From Verrucomicrobiia bacterium (GTDB taxonomy: Bacteria; Verrucomicrobiota; Verrucomicrobiia; Limisphaerales; Pedosphaeraceae), in assembly GCA_036268055.1 (NCBI GenBank), contig DATAUW010000012.1:62001-126000 (forward strand): 64,000 nt of DNA, in the 5' to 3' direction. Both the position numbers and the translations under genes were made by a program. This document shows positions 1 to 8,723 of the stretch, piece after piece; positions within the stretch are counted from its first letter, which is position 1; each line of letters starts with the position of its first letter. The notes below the pieces were generated by a model, which did no database searches, had not been told where the DNA came from, and saw only the letters and a list, made by a program, of their open reading frames with translations.

Positions 1-2
1 TG

Positions 3-1187
3 CACCGCGGTTTTCACATCGCCTACGTGGAGTCGAGCGCGACGTTGCGTCCCGGAAAGACGTGGGAAGCCTGGTACGATTTTCTCGTAAAACATGGGCT
101 CGCGAAAAAACCGGCGTTCGTGGGCATGAGCCGCGGCGGGGAATTCTCCTACACCTGGGCGACGATGCATCCCGACGAAGCCGCGTGCATCTACGCGGAT
201 AATCCCGGCGGCAGTTTTCAGATCATGACGAAGCTCGGCGAACTGGCGACCAACAACGTGCCGTTGATGCATGTGGTCGGCAGCATTGATCCATTGCGGG
301 GCCGCGTGTCGGACCCGATGGAAAATATTTACCAGCAATTCGGCGGGCGCATCAGTGTGATGATGAAGGAAGGACGCGGGCATCATCCCCACAGCCTGCA
401 CGATCCAAAACCCATCGCGGATTTTATTGAGACGAGTGTGAATGAAACGCTCGCAACGCCGCCTGAGTATACCGGTCACCGCTCGCGGCACAGTTTTTTT
501 TACAGCATCGAAAACATGTATCGCGATTTTCCGAAAGAAGGCACTTACATCGCGTGTCGCGGCCCGGTGTTCACGAATTGTTATGACCGGTACGATTTTG
601 AATTGCCCGGCGTGGAAGGCACGATTTGTGTCATCGCGCCAAAAACTTCCGCGGCGGGAATGCCCTGGGTTTTTCGCGCGGATTTCTTGCGGCGCGACGC
701 GGCGGTGGACCTCGCCCTGCTCGCCAAGGGTTTTCACATCGTCACCGGGCCGGTTCCTTACAATTACGATGGGCCGCAAGTCGCGAACTGGAACATTGTT
801 TATAAACATCTGACCGACGCAGGCTTTTCCAAAAAGCCGGTGATGGAAGGCGCGGGCGAAGCGGCGGGTGAAGTGTATGCGTGGGCGATTGAAAATCCCG
901 ACAAAGTCTCCTGCATCTATGCCGCAAATCCGCAGATGCGCAGCAATCTCGCGAAGACCCAGCCGCTGGCGAACCTGGAACCGCTGGCGAAAGCCGGCGT
1001 GCCGGTGTTACACATTTGCGGCAGCCTGGACCCGTTTCTGGCGACCAATACGCGCGTGGCCGAAGAGCGTTACCAAAAGTTCGGCGGGCACATCAACGTC
1101 GTGATCGAAGACGGCGCTGGACATTATCCGCTGGAGCCGAAGGATCCGGGCGTGGCGGTGGATTTCATCACCCAACACGCGAACTGA
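3..1187 (+). CDS. Tandem alpha/beta-hydrolase protein (5' end outside window)
   Basis: The frame is open to the window edge, so the true start lies upstream. Two homologous alpha/beta-hydrolase modules follow one another. Counting the GTG at 27 as residue 1, the first has the nucleophile elbow GMSRGG (Ser35), a GSIDP acid (Asp88) and His119/120 in GRGHHP. The second, from about residue 150, keeps GSLDP (Asp335) and GAGHYP (His366), but the elbow reads GAGEAAG, so the position matching Ser35 is Gly277. The second copy should therefore lack hydrolase activity. The alignment anchors are KKPAFVG versus KKPVMEG, and ACIYADNP versus SCIYAANP. The substrate is unknown; a secreted or carbohydrate-ester role is only a guess. 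The gene 17 bases downstream is probably co-transcribed. Confidence 0.8.
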   Translation, partial: HRGFHIAYVESSATLRPGKTWEAWYDFLVKHGLAKKPAFVGMSRGGEFSYTWATMHPDEAACIYADNPGGSFQIMTKLGELATNNVPLMHVVGSIDPLRGRVSDPMENIYQQFGGRISVMMKEGRGHHPHSLHDPKPIADFIETSVNETLATPPEYTGHRSRHSFFYSIENMYRDFPKEGTYIACRGPVFTNCYDRYDFELPGVEGTICVIAPKTSAAGMPWVFRADFLRRDAAVDLALLAKGFHIVTGPVPYNYDGPQVANWNIVYKHLTDAGFSKKPVMEGAGEAAGEVYAWAIENPDKVSCIYAANPQMRSNLAKTQPLANLEPLAKAGVPVLHICGSLDPFLATNTRVAEERYQKFGGHINVVIEDGAGHYPLEPKDPGVAVDFITQHAN

Positions 1188-1203
1188 TTCGCAAAAATAT
1201 TTT

Positions 1204-2538
1204 ATGAAAGATTCGTTTGTGAGTGGAGCGCGGATATCGGCGCGATCCATTGGAAAGTGGAAAATATTTTTTTGCGCAGCGATGCTCGCAGGCAGTTTTA
1301 TTTTAACGAGCATCACGGCGAGCGGCGAGGATATGAAATCACCGCCGGCAACCGCCCGTACCGGCGGTTACGCTTTTGACAAAACCATTTCGCGCGAGGT
1401 GTTGGAAAATTATCTGGCGCGTTCCATCACCATGCAGGGAATGTTGAATGGCCAGGGCGACCTGAAGGAAAATATTCGCATGCTCAAAGACATGGGCGCG
1501 AAATATATTGGCCGGAGCATTTGCCTGTGGGGCGGGGAAGCGAACCTGTTGAGCAACTTCACGCGCGCGAAGGAGCAAGTGCCGCTGGTGCATGCGGCGG
1601 ACCCGGACATTGTTCTCGAAGCGTGCATCTTTGAAATCGTGAGCCGCCAGGTAAAACAAGTGCCGGTTCCCGCGTGGGCGTTTGAGGCCTTTAACCTGCC
1701 GGTGGAAAAAAGAAATTTCCGCTACGAAGACATCATTTATCCCGAAGGCCAGGGCCGCAAATGGAACCAGAACGCGGCCGTGCCGGACGTCAGCAAGCCC
1801 GAGACGAAGCTATGGTTTTATTTCCTCGCTCGCTCCTATATTGATCTTGGTTTCGAGGGAATTCATTGGGGGCAGGTGGAGTTGATGGCAAAAAATGATC
1901 GCGGAAATGCAAGCTGGGAACAGGTCCTGACCATGACGCGGAATTACGCGACGGAACATGCGCGGCGCCACATGGTTTTGTGCAACGGCCACACGCCCAG
2001 CGGCGGCCTAGCGCGACAAGGAAAATTGTTGTTGGACTTCCACGCGTTTCCCTTGCGCGTGATGGAAGTTCCCGACAAACCGGAGGAAGCGATTTTGAAA
2101 GTCGGATTCTCGGATGGAATTTACGGCCACAGCAAAGGCGGCCTGACCTACAGCGGTTGGTCCTGCGAACATTTGCCTTACCTGGTTGAACTGGATAATT
2201 ACGGCGTGAGTCGGCATCCAAGCAAGCCGAACGAGCCGGGAAGTTTCAACTGGGTTTGGGGCTACGACGAGATTAGCTGGTTTGCGCATCAGAACGCCGA
2301 ATATCGCAGTAATTGGCTGAACTACGCCTGGGACTGGGTGCGCAAGACCGATACTAACGGCTGGCTTGAAATGCCTGGCAGCCGCGTGGTGCGTTCGCCG
2401 CTCGACCATCGAAACTGGTATTACGCGAATAATCCAAGTCCAACCGTTCCCAATGGCCTGGGCGATGAGTCTGTGATTCGCGCCATTTGGTCAAAAGATT
2501 CCGCCAAAGATGCGTCCGCAGTTTCCGCGCGTCAGTGA
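1204..2538 (+). CDS. Secreted protein of unknown function, possible TIM-barrel fold
   Basis: This 444-residue protein has a basic N-terminus and a hydrophobic stretch at about residues 19-38, which looks like a signal peptide or anchor. The body is rich in aromatic residues and has motifs such as GFEGIHWGQVEL and DFHAFPLRV, reminiscent of glycoside-hydrolase-like TIM barrels, but I cannot assign a family. It starts 17 bases after the hydrolase stop, so the two are likely one transcript. It converges on the sigma-factor gene. Confidence 0.7.
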   Translation: MKDSFVSGARISARSIGKWKIFFCAAMLAGSFILTSITASGEDMKSPPATARTGGYAFDKTISREVLENYLARSITMQGMLNGQGDLKENIRMLKDMGAKYIGRSICLWGGEANLLSNFTRAKEQVPLVHAADPDIVLEACIFEIVSRQVKQVPVPAWAFEAFNLPVEKRNFRYEDIIYPEGQGRKWNQNAAVPDVSKPETKLWFYFLARSYIDLGFEGIHWGQVELMAKNDRGNASWEQVLTMTRNYATEHARRHMVLCNGHTPSGGLARQGKLLLDFHAFPLRVMEVPDKPEEAILKVGFSDGIYGHSKGGLTYSGWSCEHLPYLVELDNYGVSRHPSKPNEPGSFNWVWGYDEISWFAHQNAEYRSNWLNYAWDWVRKTDTNGWLEMPGSRVVRSPLDHRNWYYANNPSPTVPNGLGDESVIRAIWSKDSAKDASAVSARQ

Positions 2539-2575
2539 TCATGAGCTTGTCAAAAAGTTGATGGTTTAAAATTCG

Positions 2576-3622
2576 TCACGCGGCGAAACGAATGCCGCCC
2601 TCAAGTTTTTCCACGCTCTTGCGAAGTTTTTTCAACGCCACGTTTTGAATCTGGCGGATGCGTTCGCGCGTCAGGCCGAATTTGTGGCCGACTTCATCGA
2701 GCGTTTTTTCATTCTCGCCGTCCAGGCCGAAACGGCAGCGAAGAATTTCCAATTCACGCGGTGCGAGCGTCGAAGTCAACTGACGAACCATATTGGTGTT
2801 CGTCTTCTGTTCAAGCTGCTCGTAGGGCGTATTGGCATTTTCGTCTTTGACCGTCTCCGAGATTTGGTTGGAATCTTCGTCGCCATCGAAAGGAGTTTCG
2901 AGCGAGATGGGGCGGATGGCCGCGGTGCGGAGTTGCGCGATCTTGGCCGGGCGCATGCCCAACTCGCCACCCAATTCTTCATCGGTCGGTTCGTGTCCGA
3001 GTTCCTGTTGCATCTTCACAGCGGCGCGGCGGATGCGAAACAGTTTATCCACGACATGAATCGGCAGGCGGATGGTTTTGGATTGATTGGCGAGCGCGCG
3101 CTTGATGGATTGCTTGATCCACCACGCGCTGTAGGTTGAAAGTTTGGCGCCCTTGGTGGGATCAAAACGCTCGACCGCCTTCATCAAGCCGACGTTGCCC
3201 TCGCTGATCAAATCGAGCAGCGGCATGCCGCAATCCTCGTAACCGTGGGCGATTTTTACGACGAGCCGCAGATTGGCTTTGATCATCTGCTCGCGCGCGA
3301 CCCGGTCGCCGCGTTTGATTCGGCGGGCGAGCGTCACTTCTTCGGCGGGCGTGAGCAGGCGGGTTTGGCCAACCTCGCGAAGGTACAGTTTGAAAGCAGT
3401 GTTTCCATCGTAAGGACGGCGGTCATCGCGGCGCACGGCAGGTTCCGCGGGTGCGAGAGTAGGCGCTTCCGGCTTCAACAGGCGCGTCAGATTGATGATT
3501 TTTTCTTCGTTCGGCTGCGGAGAAAATTTCGGCCGGCGCGAAAGAGATTTTACCGGTTTAATTTTAAGCGAGCTTTTACGTTTAAAATTGACGCGCGACA
3601 CTTTCATGGATGTTTTTTTCAT
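2576..3622 (-). CDS. RNA polymerase sigma factor, sigma-70 group 2 (RpoD/SigA-like)
   Basis: A 348-residue sigma-70 protein. A lysine/arginine-rich N-terminal tail of about 70 residues precedes region 1.2 (AFKLYLREVGQ). Region 2 is complete, with the 2.2 core-binding segment DLISEGNVGLMKAVERFD and the 2.3/2.4 segment STYSAWWIKQSIKRA. Region 3 follows, then region 4 with the helix-turn-helix TLDEVGHKFGLTRERIRQIQ. It lacks the long region 1.1 and non-conserved insert of primary sigma factors, so an alternative group 2 factor is the best call; an RpoS-like general stress role would be inference. The start ATG at 3622 gives the basic tail, and a nearby internal start is possible. Confidence 0.95.
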   Translation of the reverse strand: MKKTSMKVSRVNFKRKSSLKIKPVKSLSRRPKFSPQPNEEKIINLTRLLKPEAPTLAPAEPAVRRDDRRPYDGNTAFKLYLREVGQTRLLTPAEEVTLARRIKRGDRVAREQMIKANLRLVVKIAHGYEDCGMPLLDLISEGNVGLMKAVERFDPTKGAKLSTYSAWWIKQSIKRALANQSKTIRLPIHVVDKLFRIRRAAVKMQQELGHEPTDEELGGELGMRPAKIAQLRTAAIRPISLETPFDGDEDSNQISETVKDENANTPYEQLEQKTNTNMVRQLTSTLAPRELEILRCRFGLDGENEKTLDEVGHKFGLTRERIRQIQNVALKKLRKSVEKLEGGIRFAA

Positions 3623-3679
3623 GATGCCCTTAATGGTTCATACGCTATTGAGATCGAAGTTGAATGCGACCGTTGCGAT

Positions 3680-3946
3680 TTAGCCAAGCTGCGAATTGAA
3701 AGCCGAAACGGGCATGGCTCCCGGACCGTAAATATGGGAGAAACGACTCTTCCTGGCGCCGCCCGATTTAGATTTGAGGTTCGTGGGAGTGGAGAGATTG
3801 TTCACGATCTGGTTCTGAAGCAAACGCGAGAAGTGGGTCTTCATCGTTTCCACGAGGTTGTTCCAACGGCTGGCTTTGCCGAAATGAGGGACCATATTTG
3901 GACCGTCACATCTGCTGGAAATCTGGTATCGAGAATTGTTCGTCAT
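3680..3946 (-). CDS. Hypothetical small protein (doubtful)
   Basis: An open frame of 88 codons starts at an ATG at 3946 and lies just upstream of the sigma-factor gene on the same strand. The product would be basic and Ser/Asn-rich, with no recognisable domain and no clear Shine-Dalgarno. It may be coding, or the sequence may be the untranslated leader of the sigma-factor transcript. The stretch from 3947 to 4191 shows nothing else. Confidence 0.25.
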   Translation of the reverse strand: MTNNSRYQISSRCDGPNMVPHFGKASRWNNLVETMKTHFSRLLQNQIVNNLSTPTNLKSKSGGARKSRFSHIYGPGAMPVSAFNSQLG

Positions 3947-4191
3947 GCTATCATTTAACGCTAGAGATGTGCCACGAGCCTGGCTGACAGCGATTGGCAA
4001 AAATATTAGGGAAATGAAACATTCCTCGCGCGGGCCGATTTCCGCAGAATGCAAGATGCGAAGATGGGGGTTTTAGTGAGTGGCAGAATGCGAAAAGAGG
4101 AAAAGTTAAGGTTTACGTTTTCGGTTTTCAGGCCCCATCCTGAAATAGATTGGTACTTTGGGAATAAAAAACCGGAAACGCTTACCGATTG

Positions 4192-5265
4192 TTATTTTCC
4201 GATGCGGGAATTGCGGAAGACTTCGTGGACAAATTTTAATTTCTCAATCGCGGGATCGGATAAAACGAAGGGATAGGCATCGAGCAGACCCATGCCGCGA
4301 TTAAGGGAGTTGAGCGCGTGGGTCAACGGAAACCAACTGGCGAGGATGGTTTCAAAATCGGCGTCGCGGTCGTCAACGCGCTTGAGATCAGTGGACATGG
4401 ATTTGGCGGCGGGGTGATTCGGCTTGAGCGAGACGCCGAAACTGTGCGCCGTCTCGACCATATCCACGATATGAAAATAATGCGCGCCGGTCTCCGCCCA
4501 GTCTTCCCACGGATGCGTCGTCGCATACGCGCTGACAAAATGGGTTTGCCAATCGGGTGGTGGCCCTTGCGCGTGATGACGCTTGAGCGCGGCGGCGTAA
4601 TCGGTGGTTTCATCGCCGAATAATTCACGAAAATGCGCGAGCCATTGGCTGTTCGCGATAAGCCGATCCCAATAATAATGCGCGACCTCGTGCCGGAAAT
4701 GGCCAAGGAGCGTGCGATAGGGTTCGTGAAAACCGACGCGGCGGCGCTCGCGTTCGGCGTCGTCCGCTTCGGCGATATTCAAGGTGATCAAGCCGTTCAA
4801 ATGACCAGTGAGGGCTGGCGGTCCGCCGGGTACGTCGGCAATAAATTTAAAACGCAATGAGGGACGATTTTCGGCAGGCGCGCCTTCGGTCGGAAGTCCC
4901 AAGTGCATTAAGGTATAAACCAGTCGGCGCTTGGCCTTTTCGAGTTTGCGCCAGCGCTCGAGATTTTCGGCGATAGACAAATCGGGAATCATCTCGTTGA
5001 GGCGGCAGGATTCGCAAAAGGGATTGGGGTCAGCCATTAAGACCATCCAATTACACACTTCATGCTCGCTGCTGTTTTGGCATTGGCGATAGAGCTGATT
5101 TCTAAAAGCGCTAGCAATGGGCCGCCAGGATTGGCCGCCTTCAGGCACAAGCGCGCCCAGTTCGCCGGCAGCCGGTAGGAAACCGAGAACGTGGCCGCAT
5201 TTGACGCACTTGACGTTCTCGAAAAAAACGAGGCTGCCGCAGTTATCGCAATGAAATGTTTTCAC
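4192..5265 (-). CDS. Zinc-ribbon putative metallopeptidase (COG4307-type)
   Basis: A 357-residue protein. An N-terminal zinc ribbon has paired cysteines Cys6/Cys9 and Cys20/Cys23, with a further CESC pair near residue 84. The catalytic region carries HEVAH at residues 192-196, the zinc-metallopeptidase HExxH motif, followed by a conserved FGDETTDYAAAL segment and the downstream PWEDWAETGAHYFHI motif. This matches the putative zinc-binding metallopeptidase family that couples a zinc ribbon to an HExxH domain. No signal peptide is visible, so it is probably cytoplasmic. Substrates are not known for the family. Its promoter should lie in 5266-5400. Confidence 0.85.
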   Translation of the reverse strand: MKTFHCDNCGSLVFFENVKCVKCGHVLGFLPAAGELGALVPEGGQSWRPIASAFRNQLYRQCQNSSEHEVCNWMVLMADPNPFCESCRLNEMIPDLSIAENLERWRKLEKAKRRLVYTLMHLGLPTEGAPAENRPSLRFKFIADVPGGPPALTGHLNGLITLNIAEADDAERERRRVGFHEPYRTLLGHFRHEVAHYYWDRLIANSQWLAHFRELFGDETTDYAAALKRHHAQGPPPDWQTHFVSAYATTHPWEDWAETGAHYFHIVDMVETAHSFGVSLKPNHPAAKSMSTDLKRVDDRDADFETILASWFPLTHALNSLNRGMGLLDAYPFVLSDPAIEKLKFVHEVFRNSRIGK

Positions 5266-5593
5266 CGTAGAATTTTGTCACGCTGCTTTAGCACTCGAAA
5301 TGCCAGCTTAAGAGAAGAATTAGAGACGAGTTTGTGCGGAGAAAGCTCGGCCAAAATAATTTACGCAAAAAAAGAAATTGCGAAATGCAGCTAGGCCGTA
5401 GGTTGTGCGGCAAATTGCGAGAGGCAACAATTCAAACGTGTTCGCGGCAATTTGCTTTCGAAATAATTGCGTTTTGCTTTCTAAAAATGGGGAATTTGAT
5501 TTAACCGGGGCGAATAGACATAAATTGGCGTCAAAACGCCGTGGTTATGGTTGGCATCGCGCCAGCTTGATAAGAATTAATGAAAGGCAAAAT
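5266..5593. other. Intergenic region without a supported gene
   Basis: This AT-rich spacer lies between two divergent genes. It presumably holds promoters for both the metallopeptidase (minus) and the DUF3309 gene (plus). I see no convincing ORF, RNA gene or terminator. Confidence 0.5.
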
Positions 5594-5749
5594 ATGATCG
5601 GCACGATATTACTAATTGTTCTAGTGCTTCTTCTCATCGGTGCACTACCGACCTGGCCGCACAGCCGGTCATGGGGATATGCGCCCAGTGGCACCTTGGG
5701 AACCGTTGTCCTCATTCTATTAATGATGGTGATGCTCGGCTGGATTTGA
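5594..5749 (+). CDS. DUF3309 family small membrane protein
   Basis: A 51-residue protein starting MIGTILLIVLVLLLIGALP, followed by a TWPHSRSWGYAPSG motif and a second hydrophobic helix ending at MLGWI. This is the typical length and layout of the DUF3309 family: two short membrane helices around a conserved W-P-x-S-R-x-W-G-Y loop. An AAAGG-type ribosome site lies about 7 bases before the ATG at 5594. The upstream in-frame extension to 5405 has no coding character and was not used. Function is unknown. Such proteins often sit with envelope-stress genes, as here. Confidence 0.85.
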   Translation: MIGTILLIVLVLLLIGALPTWPHSRSWGYAPSGTLGTVVLILLMMVMLGWI

Positions 5750-5832
5750 ACACCATTTTCTCAGCGCGAATTTAAATTTATCAAGCAAGTCAACCCATCG
5801 TCGCACCTCGCGATGAATAACCAGAAAGCAAA

Positions 5833-6432
5833 ATGAAAACTCAAACTATATTCAAGAGGGCCGCTTCAATGTGCGGAGCCGCGCTTGTGACTTTTGGTCT
5901 TAACGCCTACGCGGCGCCGGGAGTTGTTGTAGGCGGTGGAGCGGCGGGCACGCCGCCGCGCACTGGAACACCGATGAGTCCAAACACGACAGTGCCCAAT
6001 ACGCCGGTTCCCAATAGCCCGAACCTGACACCGCCGAGTAATCCAAATCTGACGTCGCCCACGAGTCTTAACCTCACGCCGCCAAGCAACCCCAACTTAA
6101 CGTCGCCGAACAATCCTAATTTGACGCCTCCAGCGAATCCAAATCTGACGTCGCCCAATAATCCCAACCTGACTCCTCCGGGTTCTTTAAATAATCCGAA
6201 TACACCAGGGACGATCAACACGCCGGGTTCGATCAATCCGAATAATCCTATCTCGTCGAATCCAAATATTCAAAACCCAGCGGTCAATAATGGCAACGGT
6301 GGAATCCGGGGCGGAGTGACCAATGGATTTAATCGCACTCCTAACGGTGGAAATGGCACGAATGGATTTTTTATTCCCGCGACTTCCAACGGTGTTCCGG
6401 TAGTTGGCCCCGGCGCTGGCACGCAGCACTAA
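5833..6432 (+). CDS. Secreted Pro/Asn/Thr repeat protein
   Basis: A 199-residue protein with an N-terminal signal peptide (basic start, then SMCGAALVTFGLNAYA) followed by low-complexity sequence. Residues about 60-120 are an 8-residue repeat of the form NPNLTPP/NPNLTSP, present around seven times. The C-terminal part is Asn/Gly-rich. No enzyme domain is visible. It probably forms an extended, exported surface or periplasmic polymer. A good terminator follows at once, so it is monocistronic or the last gene of its unit. Confidence 0.75.
   Translation: MKTQTIFKRAASMCGAALVTFGLNAYAAPGVVVGGGAAGTPPRTGTPMSPNTTVPNTPVPNSPNLTPPSNPNLTSPTSLNLTPPSNPNLTSPNNPNLTPPANPNLTSPNNPNLTPPGSLNNPNTPGTINTPGSINPNNPISSNPNIQNPAVNNGNGGIRGGVTNGFNRTPNGGNGTNGFFIPATSNGVPVVGPGAGTQH
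6000..6190 (+). repeat. 24-bp coding tandem repeat (NPNLT[PS]P)
   Basis: Near-exact 24-base units such as AATCCAAATCTGACGTCGCC recur about seven times, each encoding an eight-residue Asn-Pro-Asn-Leu-Thr-(Pro/Ser)-Pro-x block. Units differ mostly at synonymous positions, which argues for selection on the protein rather than recent DNA slippage alone. Confidence 0.8.
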
Positions 6433-6458
6433 TCTTTCGGTAAAACGTCCGTTCAAAG

Positions 6459-6490
6459 CCCGGCGACTTTTGGTCCGCCGGGTCTTTTTT
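6459..6490 (+). terminator. Rho-independent terminator of the NPNLT-repeat gene
   Basis: CCCGGCG pairs with CGCCGGG across a 10-base loop and is followed by TCTTTTTTT. It lies 27 bases after the stop codon. Confidence 0.85.
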
Positions 6491-6747
6491 TAGCCACAGG
6501 TGTAACACGAATTAAACACGGGTAAAAATGTTCCGAGAGGATAGTAAACGAATGATCACTGTAATAACGTGCTTCATCCCAGAGATTCCATAATTCTCAA
6601 AGGTTAATGGTTTGTACCGATCACAAGCTGATTTGATCCTCCTTCTTGCCACTTGCGAGAAGAAGCTTGGTCAGAATAGAAGCGTCAGAGTGCAGAAAAA
6701 ATTCTTCAATGGACCGCAGGTCAGGATAAAACCACGAGCGCGTTTTA

Positions 6748-6785
6748 TATAAAAGAAGACCCCGGCGGTTCTCTTTCCGCCGGGG
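6748..6785 (-). terminator. Rho-independent terminator of the outer-membrane protein gene
   Basis: On the minus strand a 9-bp stem CCCCGGCGG/CCGCCGGGG with an 8-base loop is followed by TCTTCTTTTATA. It lies 33 bases after the stop codon at 6818. The stretch 6491-6747 between the two terminators shows no gene. Confidence 0.85.
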
Positions 6786-6817
6786 CGTAGGGGGATTTTA
6801 GCGGGTTTTGTAAATTT

Positions 6818-7465
6818 TTAGAAAGCGACACGCACGCCAGCCCGGCCCAGGCCATAGTCGCGGTCGCGGTCGGTCCATACCCAGCGGGCATCCACGAAGA
6901 TGCCGACATTATGGATGAAACGGTATTCCAAGCCGCCGCCGACATGGCCGAAACTAGCGATCACCGGGTCAAATTGATGACCGCCACCAGCGAACGCATA
7001 AGGCGCAAAACCGGAATTTCCGATGGGAAGGCGCCCGATCAAACTGCCGGAGACATTATCCACGAAGTTGTGGCGGGTATCTTCCGAGTAAGCCTCAGCG
7101 CCCACGCCCAGGTAGCGGAGGAAAAAATAATTAACCCCAAGACCCGCGCCGAGCCGCGAATCGTGCCGGATACGATGGCCGGAGGGATGATCAATGGTAT
7201 GTTTATCCAACGCATCCGTTCCGAACAAATCCACCGAGAATTCGTTTGCTTGATAGAGATCATCAGGGTTCTTGTAGAAGAGACCCCGATCAGTTTGGCC
7301 AGAGGGTTGGCCGGAAGGTTGTGCATGGACTTGATCGTAGGCCAGAGTAGGAGCCGGCGCATCAGGAATGGTGTTTTGATTTGCCGCGGCGGGCTGATTG
7401 TCGGCCAGCAGCGGGGTGGCGGCGGCCATCAGAATCGTTCCTCCCAGTATAAGTTGCTTTCTCAT
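6818..7465 (-). CDS. Outer-membrane beta-barrel protein (OmpA/OmpX-like)
   Basis: A 215-residue protein with a clear signal peptide (MRKQLILGGTILMAAATPLLA), an Ala/Pro/Gln-rich linker, then alternating hydrophobic strands typical of a small eight-stranded barrel. It ends in a strand GRAGVRVAF with a C-terminal phenylalanine, the usual outer-membrane assembly signal. Segments such as YFFLRYLGVGAEAY, YAFAGGGHQF and VDARWVWTDRDRDYGLG look like membrane strands with periplasmic turns. It is monocistronic, with its own terminator. A porin, adhesin or structural role cannot be told apart. Confidence 0.8.
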   Translation of the reverse strand: MRKQLILGGTILMAAATPLLADNQPAAANQNTIPDAPAPTLAYDQVHAQPSGQPSGQTDRGLFYKNPDDLYQANEFSVDLFGTDALDKHTIDHPSGHRIRHDSRLGAGLGVNYFFLRYLGVGAEAYSEDTRHNFVDNVSGSLIGRLPIGNSGFAPYAFAGGGHQFDPVIASFGHVGGGLEYRFIHNVGIFVDARWVWTDRDRDYGLGRAGVRVAF

Positions 7466-8033
7466 ATTTCGATGTGGTTAGTTTGTTGGTGCATTTAGTA
7501 ACTCGCGTTTACGGCAATCTCATTAGCTGATGAAATGCCAAGAGAAGTAATATATTTGTAAATTGCTTATTATTAGTGCATTGCGAATTTGTGGCCGGCA
7601 AAAATTTCCGATGAAATAACCCGCCATTGCTGATTATTCGCGAAATAAGAAAGGCAATTTGCGGGAGCGTGCCAATCCCTCGAAACATAAAAAGATGCGG
7701 CAAAATTTTTGGACGAACGATAATCGCTTGCCCTCCAAGTGACGGTAACGCCCGTTGATAATTCCATGAGGTGCCGAATCCGGACAAAACAACGAATCGG
7801 CCAGAATTCTTCAGTCCAGCGTTTGTGCTTATAGGGATTTAAAGAAAAATTCTGCCACAACTAGACGCCACTTAAGATAGACATTGACGGAAGCGCATAT
7901 TCCCGCTGGCAAACTCTTTAAAATGTTCGCTAGATGGAATTAATAAGAAAACAAAATGCTTGTCATTATCTAATGGTGCGCTAAAACTTCGCCCGGGTTT
8001 TCCAAGTGGCTTAGAACTATTTTTCCAAACAAA
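7466..8033. other. Intergenic region, divergent promoters expected
   Basis: This is 568 bases of AT-rich sequence between the divergent outer-membrane protein gene and the lipoprotein gene at 8034. Two minus-strand open frames of 92 and 95 codons lack domains and overlap each other, so I do not call them. No RNA gene or strong palindrome was recognised. Confidence 0.45.
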
Positions 8034-8684
8034 ATGAAGCCTTTTAAAAACAATAAAAAGGTTTTTAACCGGCCAGCCAGCATGCTCTTGAGGCTGGGTC
8101 TATCCGTTTTTCTGCTGTCGGCGATTTTATTTGAACTCGGCTGCGCCAATGTCTCTTACCGCCGTATCACGACTAAAGCAGACGACGAAGCGGGCGAAGG
8201 AATCCGTTATTACGATACGTCGCCGTATATCCTGGTTCAGCGGGATACGAATTCAAATTGGGCCACTTCAGTGCTCTACCTTGCGGACCACACCAAGAAA
8301 AATCAGGCGAACGCCTTCTCTTTTCTGGCGGTAAACAATACGAGCCTCATTTTCACGAACGGCGTGATGACCGATTCGACTGCTGCCACAGATTCTTCTG
8401 CGGTTCCCGCAGCTATTGTGCAAGCGGCGGCCCAGGTGGCTCTTACTGCTACTAAAGCGGTTTCTTCTAATCCCGCTCTCATCGAATCTACTTCATCTGA
8501 ACTTGGAGAAGCAGAGAGAGTTCCAATCACGCTTAAAGATTTCCTAAACCTAAATCCGATGGAAACCAATCTAACTAAACCGACGGTATTTTTATTTAAA
8601 ATTGTGAAAGTAAATCACGACTGGGGTTTGGTGGGCGCATCCGCTCCCGATCTTGATCGGGTTGATGTTAATGCGGCGAAATAA
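8034..8684 (+). CDS. Lipoprotein of unknown function
   Basis: A 216-residue protein. A basic N-terminus and a hydrophobic segment end in the lipobox FELGC (Cys at about residue 38), which predicts signal peptidase II processing and an outer-membrane or periplasmic lipid anchor. The mature part begins NVSYRRITTKADDEAGEGI and holds an Ala/Val-rich middle (residues about 120-145). No known domain is recognised. The next gene, 40 bases on, is another lipoprotein, and the two are probably an operon. Confidence 0.65.
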   Translation: MKPFKNNKKVFNRPASMLLRLGLSVFLLSAILFELGCANVSYRRITTKADDEAGEGIRYYDTSPYILVQRDTNSNWATSVLYLADHTKKNQANAFSFLAVNNTSLIFTNGVMTDSTAATDSSAVPAAIVQAAAQVALTATKAVSSNPALIESTSSELGEAERVPITLKDFLNLNPMETNLTKPTVFLFKIVKVNHDWGLVGASAPDLDRVDVNAAK

Positions 8685-8723
8685 TGTAAACCCTGCGCTA
8701 TCTCTATCCGGCTCTTAGCCCAA

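Noticed and set aside
5405-5593. 63-codon upstream extension of the DUF3309 gene
   Set aside because: The family protein starts at 5594 with its own ribosome site; the extension lacks coding features.
6000-6190. NPNLT-coding repeats as a possible CRISPR array
   Set aside because: The 24-base units are contiguous, in frame and without spacers; they encode a protein repeat.
7509-7860. Two minus-strand frames of 92 and 95 codons
   Set aside because: They overlap each other in an AT-rich promoter region and have no recognisable domain.
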